Part shown: piece by piece, positions 44,374 to 54,600 of the stretch
Numbering within the stretch: position 1 is the first letter of the stretch
Layout: each line of letters opens with the position of its first letter
Source: Poseidonibacter lekithochrous
GTDB lineage: Bacteria > Campylobacterota > Campylobacteria > Campylobacterales > Arcobacteraceae
DNA: 64,000 nt
Direction: 5' to 3'
Assembly: GCF_013283835.1 (NCBI RefSeq)
Contig: NZ_CP054052.1
Coordinates: 62,001 to 126,000, forward strand
Translations under genes and position numbers: made by a program
Notes under the pieces: generated by a model
The model's input: only the letters and a program-made list of their open reading frames with translations
Database searches by the model: none
Told to the model about the DNA's origin: nothing

Positions 44374-46803
44374 TTAAAAACTTTCCCATTCATCATCTGA
44401 ACTGTTATTTGTTTCAATCACTTTTTTATTTGCTGTTGGAGTTATTGCTGTTTTATTTGGTCTTGGAGCTACTTTCCGATCTACTTTAGGAGCAGAAACA
44501 GGTGTAGCTACAGCTTGTTCTTTCTCTTTAGCTTTTATCTTACCTTTTCCTTCAAAAGTATTCTTATCAACATTTTCAACAACTTCTAATGCAATAGTAT
44601 TTGTTTCTTGTGCAATAGAATTAGTTTTATCAGCAATTGCTGCATTTTGTTGTGTAAACTGATCTAATTGCCCAACTGCATCAGCAATTTGAGTCATACC
44701 AGTTGTTTGCTCTTTAGCAGCTAGAGTTACATCCTCAATTAAACTACTTGTTGCTAGAATTTTTTCTTCTAATTGATTAAATCCATCAATCATTTTTGCA
44801 CTGATTTGTTTACCATCATTTGCTTTTACTGTTGCACTTTCAACTAAGTCTTTAATCTCTTTAGCAGCTTCAGCTGATCTTGAGGCTAAGTTTCTCACTT
44901 CTTGAGCAACAACTGCGAATCCTTTCCCTGCTTCACCTGCTGTTGCTGCTTCTACTGCTGCATTAAGTGAAAGAATATTAGTTTGGAATGCAATTTGATC
45001 AATAACTGAAATAGATTCATTAATATTAATAACAGTGTCATTAATATCATCCATAGCTTTTACTGTCTGAGTAGCTAATGTTTGACCCTCATTTGCAGAA
45101 TTCTTTGTATCATCAGAGATATTAGACATCTCTTGTGCTTTTTGACTTGTTTGTTGAATATTACTTGTAATTTCATCAATAGACGCTGCTGTTTCTTCAA
45201 GAGATGAAGCTTGTGAAGTAGCATTATTACTTAAGATTTTTACATTTGTCGTTAAATCATTTGAGCTATCTTGTAATAAAACCCCATCTCTTTCATTGTC
45301 TTGTAACATGTGAGTAATCATTCTATTCATTTGAATAATCTCATTACCAATTTTTCCACATGATTGAGTGTCTAATTTGGCTGTGAAGTCCCGTTGTGTA
45401 TATTTTGTTAGGGTATCACTAATTGTATTTAAATCTTTCCCTACTAGCTCTTCAAGCTTATTTAACATACCATTTAATAAATCTTTTAATTCATTTAATG
45501 ATTCAGTTGAAGTAGATCTAGAAATTCTTTTATCTAAGTACCCTTGAGAAACAGTATTAACAATAGTTTTTACATCTTCAATAAGTAGATTATCTTGATT
45601 AATACCATTTTGTATTTTGGAAATATTTTCATTAATTCCTTTTGCCATGGTTCCAAATTCATCATTTGAATTTACTTTGATATCATTTGTTGTTGTAGTT
45701 TCTTTGTTTAAATATTTGAAGAAACCTTCTAGTCCAAATGAAATTGATTTTAAATTCTTGTTTAACTTTCTAACTGAGTAGATAATTACTCCTGCAATTA
45801 CTAATAAACCTAGAATCCCTGCAATAACAGAGAAGTTACGTACGAAGTTTGCATGATATAAATATTCATCAATAGGAACTGAGATTACAAAACTCCAGTT
45901 AATATCATCTTTACCAATTTTAAATGATTTTGAATAATAATATGACTCTACATTTGAAGCTGGTGATACATTTGAGAAAATGTGGTCTTTACCTTGTTTT
46001 GTATTATTAACAAGTTTTACATAATTTGGATGATTTTTAGTAATTTCTAAAACATCTTTACCTAAATATGCTTTTTTGTGGTGACCTAAAATCATACCAA
46101 AGTGATCAACAATAAATGTATATCCTGATTCATAAACTTTAATAGAATTTGCCATTTTTGAGAAAGTATCTAAACTAATATCAATACCAATTGAACCTAT
46201 GAATTTATTGTTATGATACATAGGAACAGCAACTGTTGACATAAGAGTTTGAACTCCATCTACTGGGTAAAGGTATGGTTTAGTAATGTACATTTTCTTA
46301 CTTTCCATTGGTCCTTGAACCCATTCAAGTGTTTCTCCATAAGCACTACCTGGATTAATTACAATTCCACCACCAGCTTTTGCTATATAGGGATTAAATT
46401 GTCCAGTCTTATCGTAAGCACCTGTGCCTTTTTTATCATTATTTGCTTTGAAAAAAAGTTCTTTCTCTTTAATTTTAAACCAAATACCAATAATAAAATC
46501 ATTCTTATTTAAAATTGATTTTGCGTAGTTAATTACTTCGTCTTCATTTAAAGCATATCCTGATTGCAGAGCAGCTTCATATTTTGATGCTAAAGATTCA
46601 GATATTGATACAGATTGATTCACTTCCCCTTGAATCTGACCTGCATATTTACCTGCAAGTTGTTCCATATAATTCTTTGCATCAGTTTCTGCCGTATCGT
46701 AGGAATACTTTGTAACAAAAAACATTGTTATTCCAAAAATCAGGATAGTAACCCCTAAAACTTGAAATAAAAGTTTGTTTCCAAAGCTAGATTTATTATT
46801 CAT
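44374..46803 (-). CDS. Methyl-accepting chemotaxis protein with dCache sensor and C-terminal EWESF
   Basis: The start is ATG 46803, because AAAGGG 6 nt upstream is its ribosome site; the ATG at 46818 overlaps that site. The 809-residue receptor has a first helix (residues 9-30), a large periplasmic double-Cache domain, a second helix near 325-345, HAMP-like segments, and a signalling domain with the conserved tip ([21 protein letters not shown] over residues 610-630 in outline). It ends in DDEWESF, resembling the NWETF pentapeptide that tethers CheR and CheB in other bacteria. The ligand is unknown. Confidence 0.92.
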   Translation of the reverse strand: MNNKSSFGNKLLFQVLGVTILIFGITMFFVTKYSYDTAETDAKNYMEQLAGKYAGQIQGEVNQSVSISESLASKYEAALQSGYALNEDEVINYAKSILNKNDFIIGIWFKIKEKELFFKANNDKKGTGAYDKTGQFNPYIAKAGGGIVINPGSAYGETLEWVQGPMESKKMYITKPYLYPVDGVQTLMSTVAVPMYHNNKFIGSIGIDISLDTFSKMANSIKVYESGYTFIVDHFGMILGHHKKAYLGKDVLEITKNHPNYVKLVNNTKQGKDHIFSNVSPASNVESYYYSKSFKIGKDDINWSFVISVPIDEYLYHANFVRNFSVIAGILGLLVIAGVIIYSVRKLNKNLKSISFGLEGFFKYLNKETTTTNDIKVNSNDEFGTMAKGINENISKIQNGINQDNLLIEDVKTIVNTVSQGYLDKRISRSTSTESLNELKDLLNGMLNKLEELVGKDLNTISDTLTKYTQRDFTAKLDTQSCGKIGNEIIQMNRMITHMLQDNERDGVLLQDSSNDLTTNVKILSNNATSQASSLEETAASIDEITSNIQQTSQKAQEMSNISDDTKNSANEGQTLATQTVKAMDDINDTVININESISVIDQIAFQTNILSLNAAVEAATAGEAGKGFAVVAQEVRNLASRSAEAAKEIKDLVESATVKANDGKQISAKMIDGFNQLEEKILATSSLIEDVTLAAKEQTTGMTQIADAVGQLDQFTQQNAAIADKTNSIAQETNTIALEVVENVDKNTFEGKGKIKAKEKEQAVATPVSAPKVDRKVAPRPNKTAITPTANKKVIETNNSSDDEWESF

Positions 46804-46898
46804 AATGTACCCTTTCATTATTTATTACTAAATTCTAACATAAAAAATATTTTATATATACATGAAAATGACTATAAATTTCTAGTTTTGCGACATTA

Positions 46899-46931
46899 CT
46901 CCACATAAACTGCATACTAAAAACATATACT
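46899..46931 (+). promoter_or_regulatory. Direct-repeat operator/promoter, site 1 (upstream of the copper-type regulator)
   Basis: CTCCACA (46899-46905) and CTGCATA (46910-46916) repeat at 11 bp, and TATACT (46926-46931) follows after exactly 9 nt. The same layout occurs at 48991-49023 and 54861-54893. A direct repeat at one helical turn overlapping the -35 region is typical of OmpR-family activators. Transcription would start about 46938, giving a long leader before the regulator or a separate small RNA. Confidence 0.65.
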
Positions 46932-46961
46932 TAAAAAATTAGGGTGATTACTGAGAGAAGA

Positions 46962-47045
46962 AATATCGAAGCAAAGGTATTCTGTTTAGTTCGCGCTAAA
47001 AGAAAATAAAGATTTCGAAATTCTAGTTTAAATAGCTTCGATATT
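46962..47045 (+). ncRNA. Candidate structured RNA element between site 1 and the regulator gene
   Basis: AATATCGAAGC (46962-46972) pairs perfectly with GCTTCGATATT (47035-47045), 11 bp. Inside, TTTAG (46985) and CTAAA (46996) form a hairpin with loop TTCGCG. The element begins about 24 nt after the predicted transcription start of site 1. It may be a leader fold or a small RNA; it could also be DNA-level symmetry. Confidence 0.4.
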
Positions 47046-47167
47046 CCATAGGTGTTATTTAAATAACTTAAGATAATTATAGTACTTTTATATGCAGTAA
47101 GTGTGTAGTTAAAAGATAAATATTATTAATTAGAAAAGAGTATTTCTAAATGAAACAACATTTATGC

Positions 47168-47173
47168 TAGAAT
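47168..47173 (+). promoter_or_regulatory. Second, proximal promoter of the regulator gene
   Basis: TATGCTAGAAT is an extended -10 (TAGAAT at 47168-47173) 19 nt before the regulator ATG. It would give a very short leader, so the regulator could have a constitutive proximal promoter and an autoregulated distal one. Confidence 0.5.
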
Positions 47174-47192
47174 TATTTATATAAGGACAAAT

Positions 47193-47852
47193 ATGAAGAT
47201 TTTATTGATGGAAGATGATTTATTATTAAATGAGATAATAGAAGAACATCTTCAAAGTAAAGGATATGATGTCGTATCAGCTTACAGCGGAGATGAAGCT
47301 CAAGATATTGTTTATTCACAAACTTTTGATTTATTATTACTTGATGTAAATGTTCCTAATATAAACGGTTTTGATTTATTAGAAGATTTAAGAGACAAAG
47401 ATATTAAAACAGCTGCTATTTTTATTACATCTGCAAATATGATGGATGATATAGAGAAGGGTTTTAAGTCTGGGTGTGATGACTATATAAAAAAACCTTT
47501 TGAGCTAAAAGAGTTAGATTTACGAATTGAAAATATCAAACGTCTTTATAATATCTCTCCTTCAAGTCATATTCAAATAGCAGATAATATTCTTTTGGAT
47601 AAGGATAATCTTTTAATAAATAAAAATAATGAAAGAATACATATTGCTCAAAAAGAGTGTGATGTTCTAGCATATTTAATAAAAAATAAAAACAAACCAG
47701 TAAGTATTGATGAACTAAGTCTAAATATTTGGGCTTATGAAGAAGCTCCCATTGCTTCAACAATTAGAACATATATAAAAAATCTTCGTAAAATTATAGG
47801 AGATGAGTATATTCTTAATATTAGAGGAGTAGGTTATCGATTTAACAGTTAG
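47193..47852 (+). CDS. OmpR-family response regulator of the copper-type locus (CusR-like)
   Basis: The 219-residue regulator has a receiver domain (LLMEDDLLLNE, Asp51 in LLLLDVNVPNINGF, YIKKPFELKEL) and a winged-helix DNA-binding domain ending LNIRGVGYRFNS. The kinase frame overlaps its end. Its position immediately before a CusCBA-type efflux operon, and the three matching direct repeats in this locus, suggest that it controls metal efflux and the bufferin operon. That assignment is inference from context; the protein itself only shows the OmpR class. Confidence 0.9.
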   Translation: MKILLMEDDLLLNEIIEEHLQSKGYDVVSAYSGDEAQDIVYSQTFDLLLLDVNVPNINGFDLLEDLRDKDIKTAAIFITSANMMDDIEKGFKSGCDDYIKKPFELKELDLRIENIKRLYNISPSSHIQIADNILLDKDNLLINKNNERIHIAQKECDVLAYLIKNKNKPVSIDELSLNIWAYEEAPIASTIRTYIKNLRKIIGDEYILNIRGVGYRFNS

Positions 47853-48981
47853 TGAAAAAAGAACCTTCTTTCGTTTTTTATTTTTATATTTAGGCTCTGC
47901 CTTAATTTTTCTATTATTAATAGCTTTTTTTTATTTTGAAAATGAAAAAAGATTATATTTTGATTTAGTTAAATCAAATATGCAAAATACTGTCTCAAAA
48001 ATTTCTTCACGAATTATTTTTGCTCATATGACAAATAGAGAGTTTGATCCCTCAAATTTATCAAAATTAGATTCTTATGAGATTGCTTTTTATGATGATA
48101 ATAAAAAGAAAATATTTGGAAACCTAGAAGATAAAATAGATTTTTCAAAAGAGCTAAGATTAAAAGATGAACATTATATATTAATAGATGACGCAGTTTT
48201 AGGTCATTTAGGTGTATATTTTATAGTAATAAAAGAAAACTTATTCTCTAAAAAAATAAGTGAATTACAAATACAAACTCTAATGTTCTTTTTATTTATT
48301 TATTCACTTATTTCTATAATTGGATTTTATTTAGCTCGTTTATTTATTAAACCTATTAAAGAAGAGCGTGAAAAACTCAACAACTTTATTCGTGATACAA
48401 CCCATGAATTAAATACTCCAATTAGTGCTATTTTAATGTCAACAGAGAATAAAGAATTAAGTGCTAAACAGGTTGAGAGAGTAAGACTAAGTGCAAAACG
48501 AATATCTGAGATGTACAAAGATCTTATTTATATTTTCTTAGAGGATAAAGAAAAAAAAGAGATTAATATCTATAATTTAAAAACTTTAATTCATGAACAA
48601 TTAGAGTACTTTGAACCCTTAGCTTCAAAAAAGAGAATAAAAATAGATTTAGATATTGAAGATTTTAATTATAAAATAAATAGAGATGATTTTATTAGAA
48701 TTGTGAATAACTTAATTTCAAATGCTATTAAATATAATAAAATGGGTGGAGAAATATCAATTGTATTAAAAAATAAAAATTTAACAATAAAAGATACTGG
48801 TATTGGGATTCCAGAAGAAAAAATAAAAGACATTTACAAAAGATATTATCGAGCTACTAGTGAGCAAGGTGGTTTTGGAATAGGTCTAAATATTGTAAAT
48901 CATATATGTAAAAAATATAATATTAATATAGAAGTAAACTCACAAATATCAAAGGGCACTAGCTTTATTTTAAGCTTCTAA
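47836..48981 (+). CDS. Sensor histidine kinase of the copper-type locus, non-standard start
   Basis: The first standard start is ATG 47980, but the open frame upstream encodes the whole first membrane helix (EKRTFFRFLFLYLGSALIF). ATC 47836 follows AGAGGAG at 6 nt and gives 381 residues. Alternatively GTG 47852, overlapping the regulator stop, would be in frame if the A6 tract at 47855-47860 had one more A. The protein has two transmembrane helices around a short sensor domain of about 90 residues, then His190 in DTTHELNTPISAIL and an ATPase domain (NNLISNAIKYN, DTGIGIP, GFGIGLNIV). It probably senses a periplasmic metal signal; that is inferred. Confidence 0.85.
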   Translation: MDLTVSEKRTFFRFLFLYLGSALIFLLLIAFFYFENEKRLYFDLVKSNMQNTVSKISSRIIFAHMTNREFDPSNLSKLDSYEIAFYDDNKKKIFGNLEDKIDFSKELRLKDEHYILIDDAVLGHLGVYFIVIKENLFSKKISELQIQTLMFFLFIYSLISIIGFYLARLFIKPIKEEREKLNNFIRDTTHELNTPISAILMSTENKELSAKQVERVRLSAKRISEMYKDLIYIFLEDKEKKEINIYNLKTLIHEQLEYFEPLASKKRIKIDLDIEDFNYKINRDDFIRIVNNLISNAIKYNKMGGEISIVLKNKNLTIKDTGIGIPEEKIKDIYKRYYRATSEQGGFGIGLNIVNHICKKYNINIEVNSQISKGTSFILSF

Positions 48982-48990
48982 GCCCTAACT

Positions 48991-49023
48991 CTGCACACTA
49001 ACTCCACATAGAATAGCTAGAAT
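48991..49023 (+). promoter_or_regulatory. Direct-repeat operator/promoter, site 2 (upstream of the efflux operon)
   Basis: CTGCACA (48991-48997) and CTCCACA (49002-49008) repeat at 11 bp, with TAGAAT (49018-49023) exactly 9 nt downstream. The site begins 10 nt after the kinase stop codon and gives a leader of about 25 nt before the first efflux-operon gene. Architecture equals sites 1 and 3. Confidence 0.7.
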
Positions 49024-49055
49024 TCATTTATAAAATTTCAATAGGAGTAATATAA

Positions 49056-49439
49056 ATGAAAAGTTTATTCAAAATAGTAATTGCAATGTTTTTAGCAATT
49101 GGTTTTCTAAATGCTGAACCTTTATCTCAAATGGGTGAAAAGAATGGTTATGAAGTGAAATTAACTTCAGAAAAATCACTAATTGTTGGTGATAATGACT
49201 TTTTTGTTCAATTAAGTAAAGATGGTAATGTAATTACAAATGCAAAGATGAAAATAAAAGTATTCATGCCAGAGATGCCAGGAATGCCTTATATGGAATA
49301 TAAAACAAAAGCAAAACTTGTTGATGGAAAATACAAAATGATGGTAAATTTCTCAATGGGTGGAACATGGCAATATCAATTAAAATTTAAATCTAAAGAT
49401 GGAAAGATCCATACAGTTAGAGGAAGTGTGAATATCTAA
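49056..49439 (+). CDS. Periplasmic YtkA/FixH-like protein, Met-rich
   Basis: The 127-residue protein has a signal peptide (IVIAMFLAIGFLNAEP) and one beta-rich domain of the YtkA-like type, with a methionine cluster (FMPEMPGMPYMEYK) and a second MMVNFSMGGTW segment. Methionine clusters in periplasmic proteins often bind Cu(I). As the first gene of a CusCBA-type operon it could take the place of the CusF metallochaperone, though it does not look like CusF. Its stop codon overlaps the next start. Confidence 0.8.
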   Translation: MKSLFKIVIAMFLAIGFLNAEPLSQMGEKNGYEVKLTSEKSLIVGDNDFFVQLSKDGNVITNAKMKIKVFMPEMPGMPYMEYKTKAKLVDGKYKMMVNFSMGGTWQYQLKFKSKDGKIHTVRGSVNI

Positions 49440-50632
49440 TGAAAAAGATAGCTTGCCTCTTATCTCTTCTTGTTTCATCAAGTTTTGCTATAAGTCTTGA
49501 TGAAATGGTAGATAATGCTTTCCAAAACAATCAAAATTTATTAAGTATAGAAAAAGCAATATCAATAGCAGATGAAAATATCAAACTTTCAACAAAATGG
49601 AAGAATCCAACTTTAACACTTGGAGTTAATGATATTCATTTTGATGAGCCTACAAAAAGAGATTTAGAGCCAATGCAAGCTCAATATATTGGTTTTTCAC
49701 AAGTAATTCCAGTAGGTAATAAACTTGATATAAAAAAATCAATAGCTAAAAAAGATAGAAATATTATTTCTTATTCCCTAGAGGATAAGAAGTTAATCTT
49801 AGAATCAAAAATATATGAACTTTCATATAATATTTTGATTCTTGAACAAAGATTAATCTTATTACACAAATTTGAGAAAAATATCAAAAAAATTGAAAAG
49901 TTATCAAATGCTTTATATTCACATGGTAAGTCAAATCAAAATGAGATTTTAAATGCAAAAATAGCTTATTCAAATATTCAAATTCAAAAACAAAATTTAA
50001 AAAATAGTATTGATAATCTATATATAAAATTAGAACAAATTACATATGAAAAAGTTGATAAAATCGATGCTTCTTTAGATGTGAAAGAACTAGTTTTATC
50101 TATGGATATACAAAATCATCCAAAAATAAAAATGCAAAAAATTAATACTAATAAATATGAAGACCTTTCAAATTTAGAGTTGGAAAATGAAAGAGGGGAT
50201 ATTAAATTAAATCTAGCATATTTTAATAGAGATGATAAATATAAGGATTATGCAAATATTTCTGTGAATATTCCTCTATCTTTATATAAAACAGAAAAAA
50301 TCAAAGCTGTAAAAGCAAAAATCAAAGCAAAAGAGATTGCTAATAAACTTGAAGATATAAAACAAAACTTCAAAACAGAACTTAGAATTCTTCAAAACAA
50401 TATAAATAATGCATATTATAAATATGAATTAATCCAAAATAGTATTATTCCTCTAAAAAGAAAAATGCAAAGAAATATCGAAAACTACAACAGTTTTCAA
50501 GGAATAAAACCTCAAATGGCAATAAGAAATCTAAATGAATTAATCACTTATGAACTTAAAAGTTATGATCATTTAAAAGAATATTTTTCAAACTACTCAA
50601 AATCAAAATATTATATGGCAAAGGCTAAGTAA
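49439..50632 (+). CDS. TolC-family outer-membrane efflux channel (CusC-like)
   Basis: The 397-residue protein has a signal peptide (KKIACLLSLLVSSSFA) and the two long helical repeats of outer membrane efflux proteins (SLDEMVDNAFQNNQNLLSIE, then a second repeat after residue 200). It is expected to form the exit duct of the RND system. It lacks an obvious lipobox. It is translationally coupled on both sides by one-base overlaps. Confidence 0.88.
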   Translation: MKKIACLLSLLVSSSFAISLDEMVDNAFQNNQNLLSIEKAISIADENIKLSTKWKNPTLTLGVNDIHFDEPTKRDLEPMQAQYIGFSQVIPVGNKLDIKKSIAKKDRNIISYSLEDKKLILESKIYELSYNILILEQRLILLHKFEKNIKKIEKLSNALYSHGKSNQNEILNAKIAYSNIQIQKQNLKNSIDNLYIKLEQITYEKVDKIDASLDVKELVLSMDIQNHPKIKMQKINTNKYEDLSNLELENERGDIKLNLAYFNRDDKYKDYANISVNIPLSLYKTEKIKAVKAKIKAKEIANKLEDIKQNFKTELRILQNNINNAYYKYELIQNSIIPLKRKMQRNIENYNSFQGIKPQMAIRNLNELITYELKSYDHLKEYFSNYSKSKYYMAKAK

Positions 50633-51651
50633 TGAATATAAGAAAATATATAAAAACCACTCTTTTTTCACTTTTGGTATTAACAAGTGTTGATGCAAAG
50701 ATAATTGAAGTTGAACAACTATTTAATAAAAAAACAGTATTAGTAAAAGAAGAAAATGTAGGTATTACAAAAAGTTTTTATGGGAAAACTAGAATTGATG
50801 AATCAAATACTGTAGATATTACTACAAGATTTGATGGTTTTATTACTAAACTAAATGCTAATAAAAATTTAATGTATGTGAAAAAAAATGAAACTTTATT
50901 CTCTATATATAGTGATGAGATTCTAAGTATTCAAAAAGAGATTCAGATTTCAAAAAGTATAAATAAAAATTTATATAGAAGCTCAGTAGAGAAGTTAAAA
51001 GTACTTGATATAAGTAAAAGTGAGATTAATAAAATCAAAAGAGCAAAAACTTCAATGGATGGAATTAAAGTATTTTCTCCTATGAATGCCATAGTTTTAA
51101 AAAAGAATATCAATGATAAAAGTGCTGTAAAAAAAGGGAAACTACTTCTACAGCTTACCAATATTGATAAGTTATGGTTTGTAGCTCAAATCTATCAAAA
51201 AGACTTAACTTTTATAAAAAAAGATATGAAAGCTTATGTTTATATTGATGGATTAAGTCAAGCAGTAAAAACAAAAGTTGATTTTATTTATCCAATGGTG
51301 AATGAAAAAACAAAAACAATTGATGTTAGATTTATTATTGATAACAAAGATTTAAATATCTATCCAAATATGTTTGCTAGTGTGAAAATCAAAGCTGTAA
51401 ATAAAACAATGCTTACTTTACCTAAAACTGCTGTCTTAACAAAAGGAAGTAATTTTTATGTATTTAAACCTATTTCCGACAGAGAATTTGAACCTATAAA
51501 AATTGAAGCAAAAAGAATTTCTACAAATAGATATGAAATCTTAGATGGTTTAAATAAAGGTGATAAGGTTATAAATAATGCTTTATTCTTACTTGATTCA
51601 GATGCAGTTACAAATGCACTGTATGAATCAGATACAGATGATGATTGGTAG
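50632..51651 (+). CDS. RND periplasmic adaptor (CusB-like)
   Basis: The 339-residue membrane-fusion protein has a signal peptide, a split biotinyl-lipoyl-like domain (RFDGFITKLNANKNLMYVKK and later KVFSPMNAIVLKKNI), a helical hairpin between them, and a beta-barrel region (NIYPNMFASVKIK). It bridges the inner-membrane pump and the outer channel. It has Met residues but no clear Cus-type N-terminal Met triad. It overlaps the channel gene by one base and precedes the pump gene by 9 nt. Confidence 0.88.
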   Translation: MNIRKYIKTTLFSLLVLTSVDAKIIEVEQLFNKKTVLVKEENVGITKSFYGKTRIDESNTVDITTRFDGFITKLNANKNLMYVKKNETLFSIYSDEILSIQKEIQISKSINKNLYRSSVEKLKVLDISKSEINKIKRAKTSMDGIKVFSPMNAIVLKKNINDKSAVKKGKLLLQLTNIDKLWFVAQIYQKDLTFIKKDMKAYVYIDGLSQAVKTKVDFIYPMVNEKTKTIDVRFIIDNKDLNIYPNMFASVKIKAVNKTMLTLPKTAVLTKGSNFYVFKPISDREFEPIKIEAKRISTNRYEILDGLNKGDKVINNALFLLDSDAVTNALYESDTDDDW

Positions 51652-51660
51652 GAAAAGATT

Positions 51661-54600
51661 ATGGTTGAAAGTGTAATATCATATAGTATAAGAAATAAAT
51701 TTTTAATACTTTTTTCAGTAATAATTTTAAGTTTTGCATCTATTTGGGCTGTTAAAAACACAGCCTTAGATGCCTTACCTGATTTATCTCCTCCTCAAGT
51801 TATTGTGCAAGTAAAGTGGGCAGGACAGAGTCCTAAAACTATTGAAGAGCAAGTATCATATCCTTTAATCTCAAATTTAATGTCTTTACCTAATATTGAC
51901 ACAGTAAGAGCTATGAGTTCTTTTCAGAATGCTTTGATTTATATTATCTTTAAAGATGGAACTGATCTTTATGATTCAAGAAATAGAATCTTAGAGCAAT
52001 TATCTCAACTTCAAGGAACATTTCCCCAAGGTGTAGATGTGGCAATTGGTCCAGATGCAACAGGTGTTGGATGGGCTTATGAGTATGCTTTAAAATCAGA
52101 TACAAAGTCTTTAGATGAGTTAAGAACACTTCAAGATTATTATTATAAATATGCCCTTTTAGGAGTTGATGGAGTAAGTGAAATTGCTTCTATTGGCGGA
52201 TTTATTAAGAATTATGAAATCACTTTAAACCAAGATAAGTTAGTGCAATATGATTTAAGTATTAATGATGTGAAAAGCGCCTTATCAAAAAATAATGATG
52301 AAAAAGGTGGACGAATAATCTTAGAGAATGGTTTTGAGCATATGATTCAAGCCAAAGGTTATTTACAAAGTGTTGTTGATATTGAAAATATTACTATAAA
52401 AACTATGAATTCAATTCCTTTAAAAATTAAAGATATTGCAGATGTTAATATTACCTCTTCAAATAGACGTGGTATGGCTGATTTAAACGGGCAGGGTGAT
52501 ACTGTTGGTGGTATTGTAGTTGTTCGATATGGGGAAAATCCTTATGCTGTTATAAAAGCAGTAAAACAAAAATTAGAAACCCTAAATGTTGATGGAGTTG
52601 AAGTAATTGAGACTTATGATAGGTCTTCACTTATTGATAAAGCAATTGATACTTTGAAAAATACTTTAATTGAAGAGTCAATTATTGTAATGATTATTAC
52701 AGCACTGTTTTTATTCCATGCAAGGTCTGCGTTAATTATAATCATTACTTTGCCAATTACAGTACTTATTACTTTTTTATTAATGAAAGCTTTTGGAATG
52801 GGCTCAAATATTATGAGTCTTGGAGGAATTGCCATTGCTATTGGGGCAATGGTAGATGCAACTATTGTAATGGTTGAAAATGCCCATAAGTACCTGCAAG
52901 GAAAAGAAAATATCTCCAATGAAGAGCGAATAGAAATTATAATCAAATCTGCAAAACAAGTTGGTCGTCCAATATTCTTTGCATTGATTTTAGTTGTAGT
53001 TTCTTTTTTACCAATTTTTGCATTAACTGGACAAGAAGGTAGATTATTTACTCCTTTAGCTTTTACTAAATCTTTTGCAATGATTTCAGGAGCAATTTTA
53101 TCAATTACAGTTGTTCCTATTTTAATGGTATTTTTTATAAGAGGAAAAATTCTAAGTGAAAATAAAAACTGGTTAAATAAGTTTTTTATTTTACTTTATT
53201 CTCCACTTTTAAAACTCTCACTAAAATTGAGATATTTTGTTGTTTTAGCTTTTATAGGAACTATAATAGCGGCATACCCAGTGTACAAAAAACAAAATTG
53301 GGAATTTATGCCAATGATGAATGAAACTGTATTTATGTATATGCCTGTAACTCCTTATGGATTAGGAGTTGATTTAGCAAAAGAGTTAACATATAAAACA
53401 GATAAGATTCTAAAATCCTTTCCAGAAGTACAAACAGTATTTGGAAAAGCAGGGCGAGCAGATACAGCAACAGATCCAGCTCCACTTGCTATGATTGAAA
53501 CAATTGTTACTTTTAAGCCTGAAGATCAATGGCGTGAGGGAATGACATATAAGAAACTAATGGCAGAAATGGATAAAAAACTGCAAGTAGCAGGGCTTAT
53601 TAACTCTTGGACTTACCCAATTAGAGGTAGAATTGATATGCTTCTAACAGGTATACGAACACCTTTAGGAATAAAACTATATGGAAATAATCATCAGAAG
53701 CTTGAAGAGACAGCAGGTTTAATAGAGCAAGAACTTAAAAAGTTTGATAAAACACTTTCTGTATCAACAGATAAAATCAACTCTGGGTATTATTTAAATA
53801 TTGATATAGATGAAGAGATGATTTCAAGATATGGTATTTCTAAGAATGATATTTTATCTACTGTATCACTTGGGGTTGCAGGAGCTAAAGTATCTACATT
53901 TTTAGATGGTTTAGAGCGATATCCTATGACTTTGAGGTTTGAGACAAGCCAAAGGGAAGATATTACAAGTTTACGTAATTTACAAGTTAAAACAAAATTA
54001 GGTTTCCAGCCTTTAGAAATGTTTGCACAACTAAAGTATGAAGAAGGTCCTTCTGTTATAAAGTCTGAAAAAGCCTTAAATGTAAACTTTATATATATAA
54101 CACCAAAAAGCGGTGTTTCTGCAAAGCAGTATAAAGACGAAGCTAAAGCTTTATTAAAAGATATAAAATTACCTAGTGGTTTTTATTATGAGTGGGCAGG
54201 GCAGAGTGAGTATTTAGAATCAGCAATGGAGCGATTATTATATATAATTCCTCTAACTTTTGTGATTATATTTATTCTTATTTATTTTGCACTAAAAAAT
54301 ATTACATATACAATGATAATTTTCTTTACCTTACCATTTGCATTAACTGGTGGAATATTCTATTTAGATTTCCTAAACTTTAATATCTCAATTGCTGTAA
54401 TTGTTGGTTTCCTAGCTCTGCTTGGAGTTGCTGCTGAAACATCAATTGTGATGATTGTTTACTTACATGAAGCGATGTTAGAGTTAAAAGACAAATGTTT
54501 AAAAATAGAAAAAGAACATATTTACCATGCAATTTATAAAGGTGCAGTTTTAAGACTTCGACCAAAACTAATGACCCTATTTGCCATCTTAGGAGGGCTT

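Larger units (their letters stand above)
46804..47192. other. 389-nt intergenic region with operator and structured RNA candidates
   Basis: This gap between the divergent chemoreceptor and regulator genes has no convincing protein gene. It contains an 11-bp-spaced direct repeat with a -10 element (46899-46931), an inverted repeat enclosing about 60 nt (46962-47045), a 14-bp palindrome GTTATTTAAATAAC at 47054-47067, and a second promoter close to the regulator. A 21-codon GTG-started frame at 46944-47009 is open but unsupported. Confidence 0.6.

Noticed and set aside
46944-47009. 21-codon GTG-started frame with a basic peptide in the intergenic region before the regulator
   Set aside because: The GTG lies only about 6 nt from the predicted transcript start and has no properly spaced ribosome site; the same bases are better explained by the inverted repeat. 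Kept as a possibility for a leader peptide only.
47054-47067. 14-bp palindrome GTTATTTAAATAAC as an operator or terminator
   Set aside because: It has no loop for a good RNA hairpin and AT palindromes are common here; no second copy near a promoter was noticed.
47852-47893. GTG overlapping the regulator stop as the kinase start
   Set aside because: In the given sequence its frame stops after 13 codons; it works only if the A tract has one more base, so it is discussed as a finding and not annotated.
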